The translations under genes were made by a program, and so were the position numbers. This document shows, one piece after another, positions 15,012-24,206 of a stretch of DNA of 53,417 nucleotides. Below the pieces are notes generated by a model. That model saw only the letters and a list, made by a program, of their open reading frames with translations. It had not been told where the DNA came from and did not search any database. Source of the stretch: a virus; IMG/VR virus record IMGVR_UViG_3300032278_000010, positions 1-53,417 of that record; one strand, given 5' to 3'. Within the stretch, counting starts at the first letter, position 1. Every line of letters begins with the position of its first letter.

Positions 15012-17436
15012 AAATCTCCTTTAGTGTTGCATTATTATTTAATGGAACTAATGTATCCCAAGATTTACCTATTTCTAGCGTAGCTTTCATAGGAACATCT
15101 ACAGATTTAATCACTTTATGATCGTTCCATTCCATTTCTTCGATAAGTATATCGTTTAAAAATTTAATATAATGTGGGTCATTTCTAACTATGAAATAAC
15201 CAGCATCGTGGATCATATTACATGGAAGAATATCCTGGCTATGGCCAGCTTCTTCTATACGCCGGTTAGTTGCATTCATAGCTCTATTAAGTAGCATCCC
15301 CCAGGATTGAGTTATTGCATTATTAGCACTACGAGCTTCTTTATCTGCTTCGTGTGGTGTTCTAGAATTGCCTAGAATACACTGCGATATTATTGGAGTC
15401 CTTAGTTTTAAACCAAATGCGCACTCTACGTATCCATGTTCTTCCATAAATTGTGTATTCTTTTTATTGAATTCTTTAGATACTTTATATAATTCATGAA
15501 ATGCTTTCTCAATTTTAGTAGCTTGATTCATCGGAAATCCGGTTCTCTTATGAAGAGTATAAGCTGTGCCCATATATTGTAGAGCAAAGGTAGGTCCTTT
15601 AGATCTACGTCTTAGTTCTGGGTATTTATTTTGAATAGAATTGATACTATCTACATCTGTTGGATCTATATCAGGCATTTGATCTGCGAAATATGTTTGA
15701 GCTCTTAGTGAATGCCCATCATAGCCGTCGGTGTATACCTTAATTCGATTGGGGTCCTTACTTAGAATAGCTCCTATACGTTCTTCTAGAGCTGAGAAAT
15801 CTGCACCTGCAAACAACCAACCATCTGGGGCTACTATACAACTTTTAATAAGTTTTCCCATAGAGCCATGGGCTGGAAGGTTTGTTAGATTAGGAGAATT
15901 ACTGGATAGTCTTCCTGATTGAGTTCCTCCTAATTTTAGATTGCCATGAAGGACATCAGTTTCTTTCATAAAAGCTTTAATAAATGTCCCATCAATTTTG
16001 TCTACTTCAGATAATTCCTGAATAAATTCTAATAAATCTAGAATATCCTGGTCTGTAGTATGATTTGCTAAATCTTTAAGTGTCTGTCCTCCTGTAGCAG
16101 GTGCTCCGGATTTAGTTTTATCTAATATTGGTAATTTTAAATGACCAAATAATAAAAGAGCTAATTGTTGATGACTACTTGGATTAAACTGAACGTCATA
16201 AAATTCTTTTATAGTTTTAACTAATTTCTTTAATTTAGAATTAGCTGTTGTACACGCTACTCTTTGTAAAGTTTTAGTGAATTTTTTAACATGTTTGTTT
16301 TCTTGAATTTGTTCATGTAGTACTTTATTTTTAGCTTCCAAAATATTATGAACATCCATTACTCGTTCTGAGCTCATTGGTAATCCAATCAGCATCATCT
16401 TGGTTAAAGTATATAAACTAGGTTTAAATATTTCTAGATAAGCTTCAGAAGATAATTGTTCTATATAAGTTTCGTAGGCATAGAAAGTAGCTAATGCGTC
16501 AATTAAATTATATTGTAGTATTTCTTTTTTTGTATGTTTGGTGATATCGGTGAGTTCGATAGCGTAATTGCCTACGTACTCTAATGCTATCTCTTTTAAT
16601 CCTAAGGATATTGGAGTAGTAGCATTTTTAGCTAAATAAGCTAGTATCATGGTGTCGTCAAAAGTTTTGAAATTATGCAATCCCCGCATCATCCCTTCAT
16701 AATCTTTATCATGTTCCATCCATAAACTATGAACTAACATTTTTACGTCAAATAAACCATTATGGAATATGAGTTGGCCTCTGTATTTTTCAAAGAAATC
16801 CTTAAGCCAATAGATACCAGTAATTGAAATATCAATTGCTGCACCATCATGCTTAGTCCATGCAAATGCAATAGATATTAAATTGTCATGTAAATCCAAT
16901 CCTGTAGTTTCAATATCTACTGTGAGTACTTGGTGTTGGTACAGATGATCCAAAATATCTCTGTCAGATCCATGAGCAAAACCATATTCAGCAGAATTTA
17001 TGAGTTGAGTATTACCATTAGAAGTGATTGCTTTAATACCTGCATCAATTAATCGAATATTTTCTGGTTGTTTAAATAAAGATTTATAATTTGGAATATA
17101 TACACAGCTGTATTTTTCATAACCGGGATAAGCGCCATTAAGCACTGCACCGTAATAGTCAGAAACTTTAGCTTTTTTAGTAATAACCTTAAAGTAATTA
17201 CTATCAGCTATAATCATGTTAGTAACTGTTTCAGGAATCTTTATGATAAGCTTATCTAAGTAAGCTTTAGCAGTTTTGGCTACTATCTTTGTATCTGTAT
17301 TATATATAAGCGGTAAAGGCAGGACGTCTCCTTTACTTATACCTGCTGCTTCTAATTTGTCTAAATATTGTGATGAGATTTCTGCATAGTTATCTAATGC
17401 ATTTTCTTTACACAGTAGGACAGTAGTGATCGACAT
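14986..17436 (-). CDS. Family A DNA polymerase with 3'-5' exonuclease (first of two)
   Basis: 816 residues. A DEDD exonuclease starts at D174/E176 (VLTVDIETTGLD). Polymerase motif A is ADFSALEER (D546); motif B is RRRSKGPTFALQYMG (R609-G623), with Lys613 and Phe617 at the position of E. coli Phe762; motif C is IHDAGY (H743, D744), with Ala in place of the usual Glu. Phe at position 762 is associated with virulent phages in published PolA surveys (family knowledge). This should be the main replicative polymerase of the - strand block. It overlaps the VWA gene upstream and the helicase downstream. Confidence 0.92.
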   Translation of the reverse strand: MSITTVLLCKENALDNYAEISSQYLDKLEAAGISKGDVLPLPLIYNTDTKIVAKTAKAYLDKLIIKIPETVTNMIIADSNYFKVITKKAKVSDYYGAVLNGAYPGYEKYSCVYIPNYKSLFKQPENIRLIDAGIKAITSNGNTQLINSAEYGFAHGSDRDILDHLYQHQVLTVDIETTGLDLHDNLISIAFAWTKHDGAAIDISITGIYWLKDFFEKYRGQLIFHNGLFDVKMLVHSLWMEHDKDYEGMMRGLHNFKTFDDTMILAYLAKNATTPISLGLKEIALEYVGNYAIELTDITKHTKKEILQYNLIDALATFYAYETYIEQLSSEAYLEIFKPSLYTLTKMMLIGLPMSSERVMDVHNILEAKNKVLHEQIQENKHVKKFTKTLQRVACTTANSKLKKLVKTIKEFYDVQFNPSSHQQLALLLFGHLKLPILDKTKSGAPATGGQTLKDLANHTTDQDILDLLEFIQELSEVDKIDGTFIKAFMKETDVLHGNLKLGGTQSGRLSSNSPNLTNLPAHGSMGKLIKSCIVAPDGWLFAGADFSALEERIGAILSKDPNRIKVYTDGYDGHSLRAQTYFADQMPDIDPTDVDSINSIQNKYPELRRRSKGPTFALQYMGTAYTLHKRTGFPMNQATKIEKAFHELYKVSKEFNKKNTQFMEEHGYVECAFGLKLRTPIISQCILGNSRTPHEADKEARSANNAITQSWGMLLNRAMNATNRRIEEAGHSQDILPCNMIHDAGYFIVRNDPHYIKFLNDILIEEMEWNDHKVIKSVDVPMKATLEIGKSWDTLVPLNNNATLKEIYELFTRSA

Positions 17437-18523
17437 AAACAGTTTCCCCTATAGTAGCCGGTGGATGATCAGAATTGCATATCCATAAAACAGGATAATC
17501 TACAGGATCCATCTCTTCTTCTCCATATAAATCAGTAAAGTAAATAAGTGCATGAGTAGGATGCTTATCTACATAATTTAATACAGGTAGAAATGATGTA
17601 CCTCCCCCTCCATGAAAATCTAAATCTAAAATATCCATTCCCTGAGTTACTTCATATACTTCATGGATTTCAGCATCACAATCAATAATCCGCATACTTT
17701 CTGGATTAAATGTTTGTTGTATTCCTTTAATTTCACTTAACATTTCTTGCAGCTCTTCTTCTGAAACACTTGAACTAGTATCAATAGCAAAAGTTAAATT
17801 TCCTAAACCATGACTATGTAGACTAGGCATGTAGGCACTATGGTATCTTCTATTTTTACGTGCCCAGGAATATTCTTCTTTAACTCTTGTATCTAGAAAT
17901 TTATGCAGGATAACCTGCCAAGGTAATTTCGGATTTAGTAGCTCATCAATAGTCCTTAATATTTCATCTGGGATATCTCCCTTAATATTTTTCCCTGATG
18001 CTAAAGATTGTGTTCTAGCTCTAACAATAATGTTAGTAATTTCAGAATCTATAGATAATTTTTGGTCTTCTTGTCCACTGTCATTTAGATCTAGCATTAT
18101 ATTGCTATAATCTTGTTTATCTTTCATGAGATCTTCGTAAACTGTATCAGTGGTCCATTCTTCATCGTATTTAGGATCTATTAATCCTCCTTTAGGGATT
18201 TCAAATCCTGCTTTAGTAAGCATAAAATTAATAACGTAATCGGCAGCTGCATTCCAAACTAGTGGATCCCTGTTTCCTCTACGAGCAAGATGTTGAAATG
18301 CTACATGCCAACATTCGTGGGCCATAAGTCCAGCAAATTGTATTACTGATTGTTTTTCTAGAAATGTAGGATTGTATCGAATAGTAGTTCCACAAACGTC
18401 AGCTGTAGTGCACTTGTCAGTGATAATATGACGTAAGCTTAATGCTATTGTAGAAATGAAAGGAGACCTAGACATTAGCTCTATCTTAGCTTTAAGTAAT
18501 TTACCTTCTAGATCCGTTGTCAT
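17408..18523 (-). CDS. VWA-like metallopeptidase (DUF2201-type), MoxR partner
   Basis: 371 residues. The N-terminal half holds a zinc-peptidase motif HECWH (near residue 90) followed by an NAAADY segment. The C-terminal half holds a VWA-like metal site, FAIDTSSSVSEEE, and a DFHGGGGTSFLP segment. This layout matches the DUF2201 + VWA-like family, usually paired with a MoxR AAA+ ATPase; one lies at 19.9-21.0 kb. N4-like phages carry the same pair (gp24/gp25). Function is unknown but probably chaperone-like remodelling. It shares 4 bp with the 105-aa gene. Confidence 0.8.
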   Translation of the reverse strand: MTTDLEGKLLKAKIELMSRSPFISTIALSLRHIITDKCTTADVCGTTIRYNPTFLEKQSVIQFAGLMAHECWHVAFQHLARRGNRDPLVWNAAADYVINFMLTKAGFEIPKGGLIDPKYDEEWTTDTVYEDLMKDKQDYSNIMLDLNDSGQEDQKLSIDSEITNIIVRARTQSLASGKNIKGDIPDEILRTIDELLNPKLPWQVILHKFLDTRVKEEYSWARKNRRYHSAYMPSLHSHGLGNLTFAIDTSSSVSEEELQEMLSEIKGIQQTFNPESMRIIDCDAEIHEVYEVTQGMDILDLDFHGGGGTSFLPVLNYVDKHPTHALIYFTDLYGEEEMDPVDYPVLWICNSDHPPATIGETVYVDHYCPTV

Positions 18524-18837
18524 ACTTTCTCCTTTTTATAGTCTACTCTTGCTCCTCTGTTCACTGCTGCGGCTACCTTATTCCATGTTGCTTTAGATCC
18601 TTCACCGTTAGTTTTAGCAAGTTGTAGATTGCGTGTTCTTTTGTCCCATTTAGTCTTGTACTTGCGAGTAGCACCAATAGGACGTGCCATAAGATCATCG
18701 GGAGAAACAGTTTCTATAAGATTTCCATCACCATCATATCTTTTAACTTTAAAAAATAATTTAGCTCCATAGTTAGCTCGCTTACTGTTATCTCGTCTAC
18801 GTGATCCTTTTCTCCTTTTAGCATCATGTTGTGTCAT
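18520..18837 (-). CDS. Basic protein of unknown function
   Basis: 105 residues, very basic N-terminus (AKRRKGSRRRDNSKR) and lysine/arginine throughout, suggesting nucleic-acid binding. It lies between the ligase and the VWA gene with 4-bp coupling to the latter. Family not recognised. Confidence 0.55.
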   Translation of the reverse strand: MTQHDAKRRKGSRRRDNSKRANYGAKLFFKVKRYDGDGNLIETVSPDDLMARPIGATRKYKTKWDKRTRNLQLAKTNGEGSKATWNKVAAAVNRGARVDYKKEKV

Positions 18838-18846
18838 AATAATCTC

Positions 18847-19764
18847 CTAAGACATATCAGAATCATCCCGCATACCCAGATATACTGGATGTCTTGGTGC
18901 ATCTTTAACACCAATTTTAAATGATTTATACTTAACGGTTTGACCTATTAAACCATTTTTGTATTTCCATAATTGATTTCTTGTAGCATCATCAAAACCT
19001 GTACCAATATTAAATTGAATACCAGTGGTTCTGTCTTTGCACACAAGAGCGCCTAATGTTCCCTTAGGAGTTTTGTTTTCCTTATGAGAAGATCGTTGGC
19101 CTCTTCCAAGTTCGTTAACTTTCTTTTCGTTATTGTTTTTCATTTGCTCTTCCATACCAAGTATCGTAGCTTCAGAGTCTTCAAATCGTTTTACTTTTAT
19201 TAATCCACCTTCTTTTGCTGTAGATCTGCCATGTTTATACGCACCATTAGGATCACGAAGAATTACCCCCTCGTATCCTTGACCTAAACAGTATTGTTCA
19301 TATGCTTGTAGTTCTTCCATATTAAAAATACTTACTGATTTAAGAATTTTAATATTAGGGTGTATGCCTGTGGGGTCAATATGATATAGTTCATGTTGTC
19401 TGCCCATGTAAGAATAAGGATGTAAGAAATTATCAAACACCCAAAATGTAAATTCAGGAGTACCTGTTTCTCTCATTACGTTACCGTTAGTAATACGATA
19501 AACATCATGAGCTGTAGGATCTCCTGAAATTATTTCTCCGTCCAATCCATTAAATTCTTCTCGTCCCAAAATATATTGAATATGTTTATTACGTATTGGT
19601 TTTAGAGATCTAGATAATGCTATTCCATCCTGGATCATACAACGTATGCCATCTAATTTAGGAGATGCGTACATTTCACCAAACTTATTACTAATTGTTC
19701 TGTTAAATAATTTAGAAATTTGTTCATCTGTAGCTTTACCAGCTAGCATAGGTTTTAAATGCAT
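18847..19764 (-). CDS. ATP-dependent DNA ligase
   Basis: 305 residues, a minimal phage-size ligase. Motif I is PKLDGIR, with the adenylated Lys at residue 36; a hydrophobic motif IIIa (TFWVFD) follows; motif IV is YEGVILRDP; motif V is LIKVKRF. The C-terminal ~80 residues form the OB-fold region. It seals nicks during replication and repair. It sits between the MoxR and VWA genes, interrupting that pair. Confidence 0.9.
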   Translation of the reverse strand: MHLKPMLAGKATDEQISKLFNRTISNKFGEMYASPKLDGIRCMIQDGIALSRSLKPIRNKHIQYILGREEFNGLDGEIISGDPTAHDVYRITNGNVMRETGTPEFTFWVFDNFLHPYSYMGRQHELYHIDPTGIHPNIKILKSVSIFNMEELQAYEQYCLGQGYEGVILRDPNGAYKHGRSTAKEGGLIKVKRFEDSEATILGMEEQMKNNNEKKVNELGRGQRSSHKENKTPKGTLGALVCKDRTTGIQFNIGTGFDDATRNQLWKYKNGLIGQTVKYKSFKIGVKDAPRHPVYLGMRDDSDMS

Positions 19765-19766
19765 AT

Positions 19767-19919
19767 TTACTCCTCCTTTTTAGATGGAACTTCTAATTCG
19801 TCTAACCAAAATTTGACATGTATAAAGCTGCCTTGCATTGAAGAAATAGTACATTTAAATGGGCAGCTCTTTAACCATGTTAAAAATGTTTCAATTATTT
19901 TCACTTGATTTAGTGACAT
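19767..19919 (-). CDS. Small protein
   Basis: 50 residues (MSLNQVKIIETFLTWLKSC...), with two cysteines and a mixed amphipathic sequence. The ribosome site AAGGAG precedes the ATG and its stop lies 3 bp before the ligase start. Function unknown. Confidence 0.4.
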   Translation of the reverse strand: MSLNQVKIIETFLTWLKSCPFKCTISSMQGSFIHVKFWLDELEVPSKKEE

Positions 19920-19930
19920 AATTCTCCTTA

Positions 19931-20956
19931 TTAATTTCCAAAGAAATTAGCTGCATTTTTAGCAATCCAATCTTTAATTAAGGGATGATCGCGTAATTCA
20001 GGACGTCTTCTATATACGTCCTTGAGAGTTATAGGTTGGAATTCTTTTGGAAGTCTGCCATTTGCAATTAGGATTTCTTCAAGAATTTGTTCGGTACAAT
20101 TGTGAGCTAGCATTGTAGTTACTGCATACCTTTCGCTAGGTTCTTTAGGCACTTTCCATCCAGTTTTAGGATTCTTAAGTATTTCTTCAATAGTCGGTAG
20201 GCTTTGGTAGATATCACAATAAGTAGCTAATTCTACGGCTGCGCCTTCACCTACGGTTCCGGCTAGCCTAATTTTTGTTACATGATCTACATTATCTTTA
20301 CCTACTAGAATCTTTGAAGCAAACTCCCATGTACGAGGACAAGGGAATGTTAGCTCATTAGTTTGAGGATCGAATTTATGTAGAATTTCTGGTTTAAATT
20401 TAATTAATGAAATAATTCTATGATCGATATTATGTTCATTAGCCCAGCCAATCCATACCTTATGGTCTACCTGCATTCGATAGTGAGTTAGCCTGGATGT
20501 AGTAGCTGTGCTTTGAGTATTTACAATTGCTCTATCTGTAGTTAAATTTCCAGCAGCTGCTATTAAACATCTGTCATGTAGCTTATATTTATATACTTCT
20601 CTATCTAAAATTAGCTTATAAGCTGCAGCTTCAGTTTGTTTATTTCCTGAATTAAATTCGTCAAGAAATAGTAACCAACCGTCTCTTCCCTCAGGAATTG
20701 GATCTCCTTCAATTGGGAAATATTCTGGTATATGGAAAGTCATTCTTCCATCAACTACTCCTGGGTAGCCTTGCATATCCACAGGTTCACATTGGGATAC
20801 CCTGAAATCTATAACCTTAAGGTTAAATTCTTTAGCTATAGATCGAATAATATCTGATTTGCCCATACCTGGGCTAGAAGCTACCATCGGAGTAAGACCT
20901 ACTTTAAGGTCTTCGATAAGGCATGTTTTAAGTTGATCTGCGTTTACTTCAAACAT
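19931..20956 (-). CDS. MoxR-like AAA+ ATPase
   Basis: 341 residues. Walker A SSPGMGKSD is at 27-35, Walker B LLFLDEFN near residue 96, a sensor-1-type AAAGN follows, and then TSRLTHY. This is a MoxR-family ATPase, which normally works with a VWA partner to remodel protein complexes; the partner is encoded 1.4 kb downstream. N4-like phages encode a comparable AAA ATPase (gp24). It shares one base with the next gene upstream. Confidence 0.82.
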   Translation of the reverse strand: MFEVNADQLKTCLIEDLKVGLTPMVASSPGMGKSDIIRSIAKEFNLKVIDFRVSQCEPVDMQGYPGVVDGRMTFHIPEYFPIEGDPIPEGRDGWLLFLDEFNSGNKQTEAAAYKLILDREVYKYKLHDRCLIAAAGNLTTDRAIVNTQSTATTSRLTHYRMQVDHKVWIGWANEHNIDHRIISLIKFKPEILHKFDPQTNELTFPCPRTWEFASKILVGKDNVDHVTKIRLAGTVGEGAAVELATYCDIYQSLPTIEEILKNPKTGWKVPKEPSERYAVTTMLAHNCTEQILEEILIANGRLPKEFQPITLKDVYRRRPELRDHPLIKDWIAKNAANFFGN

Positions 20957-21621
20957 TAGTTATCCTCCAATAAATTAATTGTTTGGCGTTCTCCTAGGAA
21001 ATCTGGGACTTCTACATGTCTTGCTTCTTTTTTAATAGCTTTTCTTTTTACTGTTTCTGCAGGTAGATATCGATGAAAACTGGAAGGAAGTACTTCTCGT
21101 AATTGTTTATGAGTCCTATTTTTAGCAGTTAAATCTTGTAAATAATTTTGCATACGTGATTTTTCTCGTATTAATTTTATTTTTTCTTTACAAAGTTTCT
21201 CAGCATCTTCACGTACATTAGAATGTAATTGTTGAGTTTCTGCTTCTGTATTGCCATAAGTATTAATAGCTAAAGGATTAACTGTTGGTGTAGAAAATGT
21301 AACTTGCCATTTTTCTTGTATATAATCTAGATTTTCCCAAGTATTATCAGCAAATCTTGGTACTTGCGAAGTTTGTAGATCTTCTTTGTTAAATGTTCTG
21401 TCCCAGGGATATTGAATATTTACATGATAACTTGGGTATTTAGCAATTAATGAATCTGGTAATTGATTTAATAGAGGCTCATATGGGCTAAGCCAACATT
21501 GTCGAGAATTTTTAGCTATTTCTACGGCTCTATCTGCTAACCTTTTTTCTGTAGCTGTATATAAATCTTTTAGTATTTCTTGTCTCATTTGCATTAATCT
21601 TCCATCACTGATTCTGCTCAT
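20956..21621 (-). CDS. Nmad5-like protein
   Basis: 221 residues. The N-terminal helical stretch (QEILKDLYTATEKRLADRAVEIA), a central YHVNIQYPW, and a C-terminal coiled segment ending LREVLPSSFHRYLP follow the pattern of the Nmad5 family (nucleotide-modification-associated domain), common in phages with modified bases. I see no modifying enzyme nearby, so the link to DNA modification is only by family. The start overlaps the 69-aa gene by 17 bp. Confidence 0.45.
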   Translation of the reverse strand: MSRISDGRLMQMRQEILKDLYTATEKRLADRAVEIAKNSRQCWLSPYEPLLNQLPDSLIAKYPSYHVNIQYPWDRTFNKEDLQTSQVPRFADNTWENLDYIQEKWQVTFSTPTVNPLAINTYGNTEAETQQLHSNVREDAEKLCKEKIKLIREKSRMQNYLQDLTAKNRTHKQLREVLPSSFHRYLPAETVKRKAIKKEARHVEVPDFLGERQTINLLEDN

Positions 21622-21814
21622 TGTTATCCTCCAGTAGATTTTTTAGACGATATTGATCAATTTGGCGTCTCACTTCACAAATTGAGGAATCATGCATATT
21701 AGCTACATATTGCATATTTTTGGCTATATCGAATCCATGAAGGCTACATTTATTCCCTAATCGCCATTGCTGGCAAGCTTTCATAGGGCAATATTGTACC
21801 ACAAAATTCGACAT
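21605..21814 (-). CDS. Small cysteine-rich protein
   Basis: 69 residues with five cysteines in the first two thirds (YCPMKACQQW, NKCSLHG, SSICEVRR), possibly a small metal-binding fold. It is the first gene after the 21.8-22.1 kb non-coding region and has an AAGGAGAAG ribosome site. Confidence 0.5.
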   Translation of the reverse strand: MSNFVVQYCPMKACQQWRLGNKCSLHGFDIAKNMQYVANMHDSSICEVRRQIDQYRLKNLLEDNNEQNQ

Positions 21815-21878
21815 TAAACTTCTCCTTATTCTTAGTAATATTAAGTAATTTGGGTATTAGAATCTTAAGTATGAGAAC

Positions 21879-21888
21879 TGTCCCCCTA
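21879..21888 (-). promoter_or_regulatory. TAGGGGGACA element, copy 2
   Basis: Second copy of TAGGGGGACA, 65 bp upstream of the first gene of the replication block and just downstream of the terminator that closes the RNA polymerase transcript. If it is a promoter, it would start block-2 (middle) transcription from here. Confidence 0.35.
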
Positions 21889-22140
21889 GCCTCGTTGACG
21901 ACCTCGGACTAGCCAAGTAGTGGTACCATCCAGATAGTTCAAGTAGTTACTTGGGTTGATATAATCAACGTACGGGTATCAAGTATGTCTGATATAGACC
22001 CTCAAGGTATCCATAACCACTGCTTTAAGCATCAAACGATGCCTGATAATTGTGGAATTCGCCTGGTCTCCTTAGGACAATTCCAAATACAAACGGGTTT
22101 ATCTTGACTATTTTTTGACCAACTTAAACCCTTCTTGTAT
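21889..22140 (-). ncRNA. Non-coding region with ordered hairpins
   Basis: No credible ORF. On the - strand it contains GCATC-GTTT-GATGC, GTTGAT-TAT-ATCAAC and AAGTA-AC-TACTT stems and a GGAATT/AATTCC pair, in order. It lies between the RNA polymerase terminator and the TAGGGGGACA element. It may be a small RNA or a leader; nothing identifies a known class. Confidence 0.35.
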
Positions 22141-22150
22141 TTTTTTGGGT

Positions 22151-22191
22151 AAAAAAAAATGGACTCCCCTCCTGACCGTTAAGGGAGTCCA
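22151..22191 (-). terminator. Rho-independent terminator after RNA polymerase gene
   Basis: On the - strand GGACTCCC pairs with GGGAGTCC (8 bp, extended by one pair) followed by ATTTTTTTTT. It lies 35 bp past the stop of the RNA polymerase gene and should end that transcript, separating block 3 from block 2. Confidence 0.85.
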
Positions 22192-22225
22192 CATGTTGCA
22201 CTGTTCGAGAATCTCGAACAATGTA

Positions 22226-23977
22226 CTACGAAAGCATATAGCTACTATTTAATATCTTAGTATCAAGATTGTAAGACATCTTTGTAAACTGCCATGCAGA
22301 ATTTCCAGTAATCTGACGTAAGATATCTTCCATTAGGTCACTACTAGCTATTTCAGCCATTATTTCCCTATAAGTCATTGTAACATGCTGCAAGTGATTA
22401 GGGTTAAACACAAAGCAATCATGAACATGGCTTAATTGGAAATTACAACGTCTAATCATTTCTCTAGCCACATAGCCATCCACTGAATGGATAATATTAG
22501 GGCAAAGAGACCTATAATTGTCAGATTTAGTTTGATGGAGCCACCTCAAAGGTATATCACCGAATTGTTCATCTGAGTATACACCATTAATCGGTTCTAC
22601 AACAGGTACATATACGTGATGATCATCTGGCATAATCCATTCGTGAGATGTTGCTTGTGGGTCCCAACACTCATTAATGGCGTCCATCACTTGTTCAGCT
22701 CCTGGCAGGAATCCGTCAATAACTGTATAGAATACTTTCAGTTCTTCTGCAGATAATAACTTCTTAGGCTCAGCTCTAGAATTATAGAAGTGAGTCATTG
22801 CAACTTGTTTTACGATCTTTCTAGATACAGGCTTAGATAGCTGTAGGTTCATTTCATTAGCTATCGTGTTATACACATCTACTCGTTGATCAGGATCTAC
22901 CATGTTTACTTGAGTAGCTGTAGCTTCGCATCCTGACAATGCAGCCATGACCTGAAGCCCTGAGGAGGTCGCATCTAGGCTCATTACATATCCCGTAGCC
23001 TTACACTCCTCTGTATCTTTAAGTGCTCTAATAGCTTTACGTCCTAGAATAGGCTCCTTCCAGTTAATGGAATCTGGATGCATTGCTTTAGCCCATTTAT
23101 ATCTATCCTGCCAAGTCAGGTTATCCATGCCTGCATGATTAGCAATTGCTATATACAAGTTTGGTAAACCAATTTCAGTGACAACTTCTTTTTTATGCAA
23201 CGATAACAAGGCTTTACCATATTCATTAGTTTGAAGATTAAGATCATAACCAGAAGAATAACTTCTTCCTCTACAATCATATCTCCATACAAAATGAAAA
23301 GGGATCCCTAAGTAGTCTTTAATAACTCTTAAGAATTTCTGTTTGTTCATTGCACGGTTAGTTTGCTTTTCATGCTTATAAGTTTCGGAATCGATTTCCC
23401 ACTCGGTTTCCTGTAATTTATTAATTACATCATAAGCTAAAGGCAAACTATGTTTCTTAAATTTGTTACCTAATACCAGATGTTTTGTTTCAAACAGCCA
23501 TCCGCCATTAGTATTATTTGTCCAAGGAATAGGCAGGGATTTCATAGGCGGTAAATACTGTAGCCTATCAATCTTCTGCTTTATTTTCTTAGTTAATGTG
23601 AGATTAGGATAAACATACCAATCTTCTTCCATTTCTTGGAATTGATACAATCCAGATTCAACACATTCTTTAAGAAGTATTATTCCCCACTCGAAAGCTT
23701 CTGCAGTATCATGAATACCCGCAATATGACCTAATTGAGCTGCTATAGCTTGTATCGGTCTTGCAACCTTATCTTTAAGCATAAGACTAAAGAATTTAAT
23801 AAAGATTTCTTTATTAGGAACTGGCCCTCTATTGAGTTCTGTAATATTATCCAATATAGCTAACTCCATAGAAAATGGAATGTTACCTTGGATAGCCTCC
23901 AATACTATTTCATCAGTAATTCTTGTAGACCACGATGTTTCCATCTGGTATTGCTCCATTTCCTTTTCGTTTTCCAT
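22226..23977 (-). CDS. Short T7-type single-subunit RNA polymerase
   Basis: 583 residues against 883 in T7 RNAP, so most of the N-terminal promoter-binding domain is missing or minimal. The catalytic core is complete: YDCRGRSY (233-240), motif A LDATSSGLQ (D335), motif B R386/K390/M394/Y398 (Asn399 replaces the T7 Gly640) and motif C VHDCF (H519, D520). It would transcribe phage genes from its own promoters. A promoter-like motif at 24049-24063 and an attenuator-like hairpin precede it, and a strong terminator follows. It is the last gene of the early-type block. Confidence 0.9.
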   Translation of the reverse strand: MENEKEMEQYQMETSWSTRITDEIVLEAIQGNIPFSMELAILDNITELNRGPVPNKEIFIKFFSLMLKDKVARPIQAIAAQLGHIAGIHDTAEAFEWGIILLKECVESGLYQFQEMEEDWYVYPNLTLTKKIKQKIDRLQYLPPMKSLPIPWTNNTNGGWLFETKHLVLGNKFKKHSLPLAYDVINKLQETEWEIDSETYKHEKQTNRAMNKQKFLRVIKDYLGIPFHFVWRYDCRGRSYSSGYDLNLQTNEYGKALLSLHKKEVVTEIGLPNLYIAIANHAGMDNLTWQDRYKWAKAMHPDSINWKEPILGRKAIRALKDTEECKATGYVMSLDATSSGLQVMAALSGCEATATQVNMVDPDQRVDVYNTIANEMNLQLSKPVSRKIVKQVAMTHFYNSRAEPKKLLSAEELKVFYTVIDGFLPGAEQVMDAINECWDPQATSHEWIMPDDHHVYVPVVEPINGVYSDEQFGDIPLRWLHQTKSDNYRSLCPNIIHSVDGYVAREMIRRCNFQLSHVHDCFVFNPNHLQHVTMTYREIMAEIASSDLMEDILRQITGNSAWQFTKMSYNLDTKILNSSYMLS

Positions 23978-24004
23978 AGAATACTCCGCGCTAAGAGTGA
24001 ACAG

Positions 24005-24036
24005 AAAAACCCCTTAAACCTGAATAGTCTAAGGGG
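24005..24036 (-). terminator. Terminator-like hairpin in the RNA polymerase leader
   Basis: On the - strand CCCCTTA ... TAAGGGG (7 bp, 13-nt loop) is followed directly by TTTTT. It sits 13 nt downstream of the proposed start site of the 24049-24063 promoter and 27 bp upstream of the RNA polymerase ATG. It could act as an attenuator or stop read-through from upstream small genes. Confidence 0.65.
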
Positions 24037-24048
24037 CGTTTGAAAGAT

Positions 24049-24063
24049 CTAATCGGCGTAGCC
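24049..24063 (-). promoter_or_regulatory. Phage promoter motif, copy a (RNA polymerase gene)
   Basis: GGCTACGCCGATTAG on the - strand, then A. One of seven intergenic copies of GGCTACGCCTAKTAGR. This copy alone extends the GGC-TAC-GCC stem to 5 bp (TCGGC/GCCGA). It lies 72 bp from the RNA polymerase ATG. Confidence 0.65.
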
Positions 24064-24097
24064 GACCTAAAGGAATGTAAGTTTATTAATTTAGTAA

Positions 24098-24196
24098 TTA
24101 GCTAGTTAATGCTACTATAAGATGGCCTCCTATATAAAAGACCGCAAAACAAAGAGTTACTATAGCAAAATAATTTAAATATCTGTCTATTTCCAT
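24098..24196 (-). CDS. Tiny membrane peptide
   Basis: 32 residues, mostly one hydrophobic helix (YFAIVTLCFAVFYIGGHLIV). A good ribosome site, ATAGGAG, precedes the ATG. Function unknown; one of several such peptides in the early-type block. Confidence 0.45.
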   Translation of the reverse strand: MEIDRYLNYFAIVTLCFAVFYIGGHLIVALTS

Positions 24197-24206
24197 TATA
24201 TTTCTC

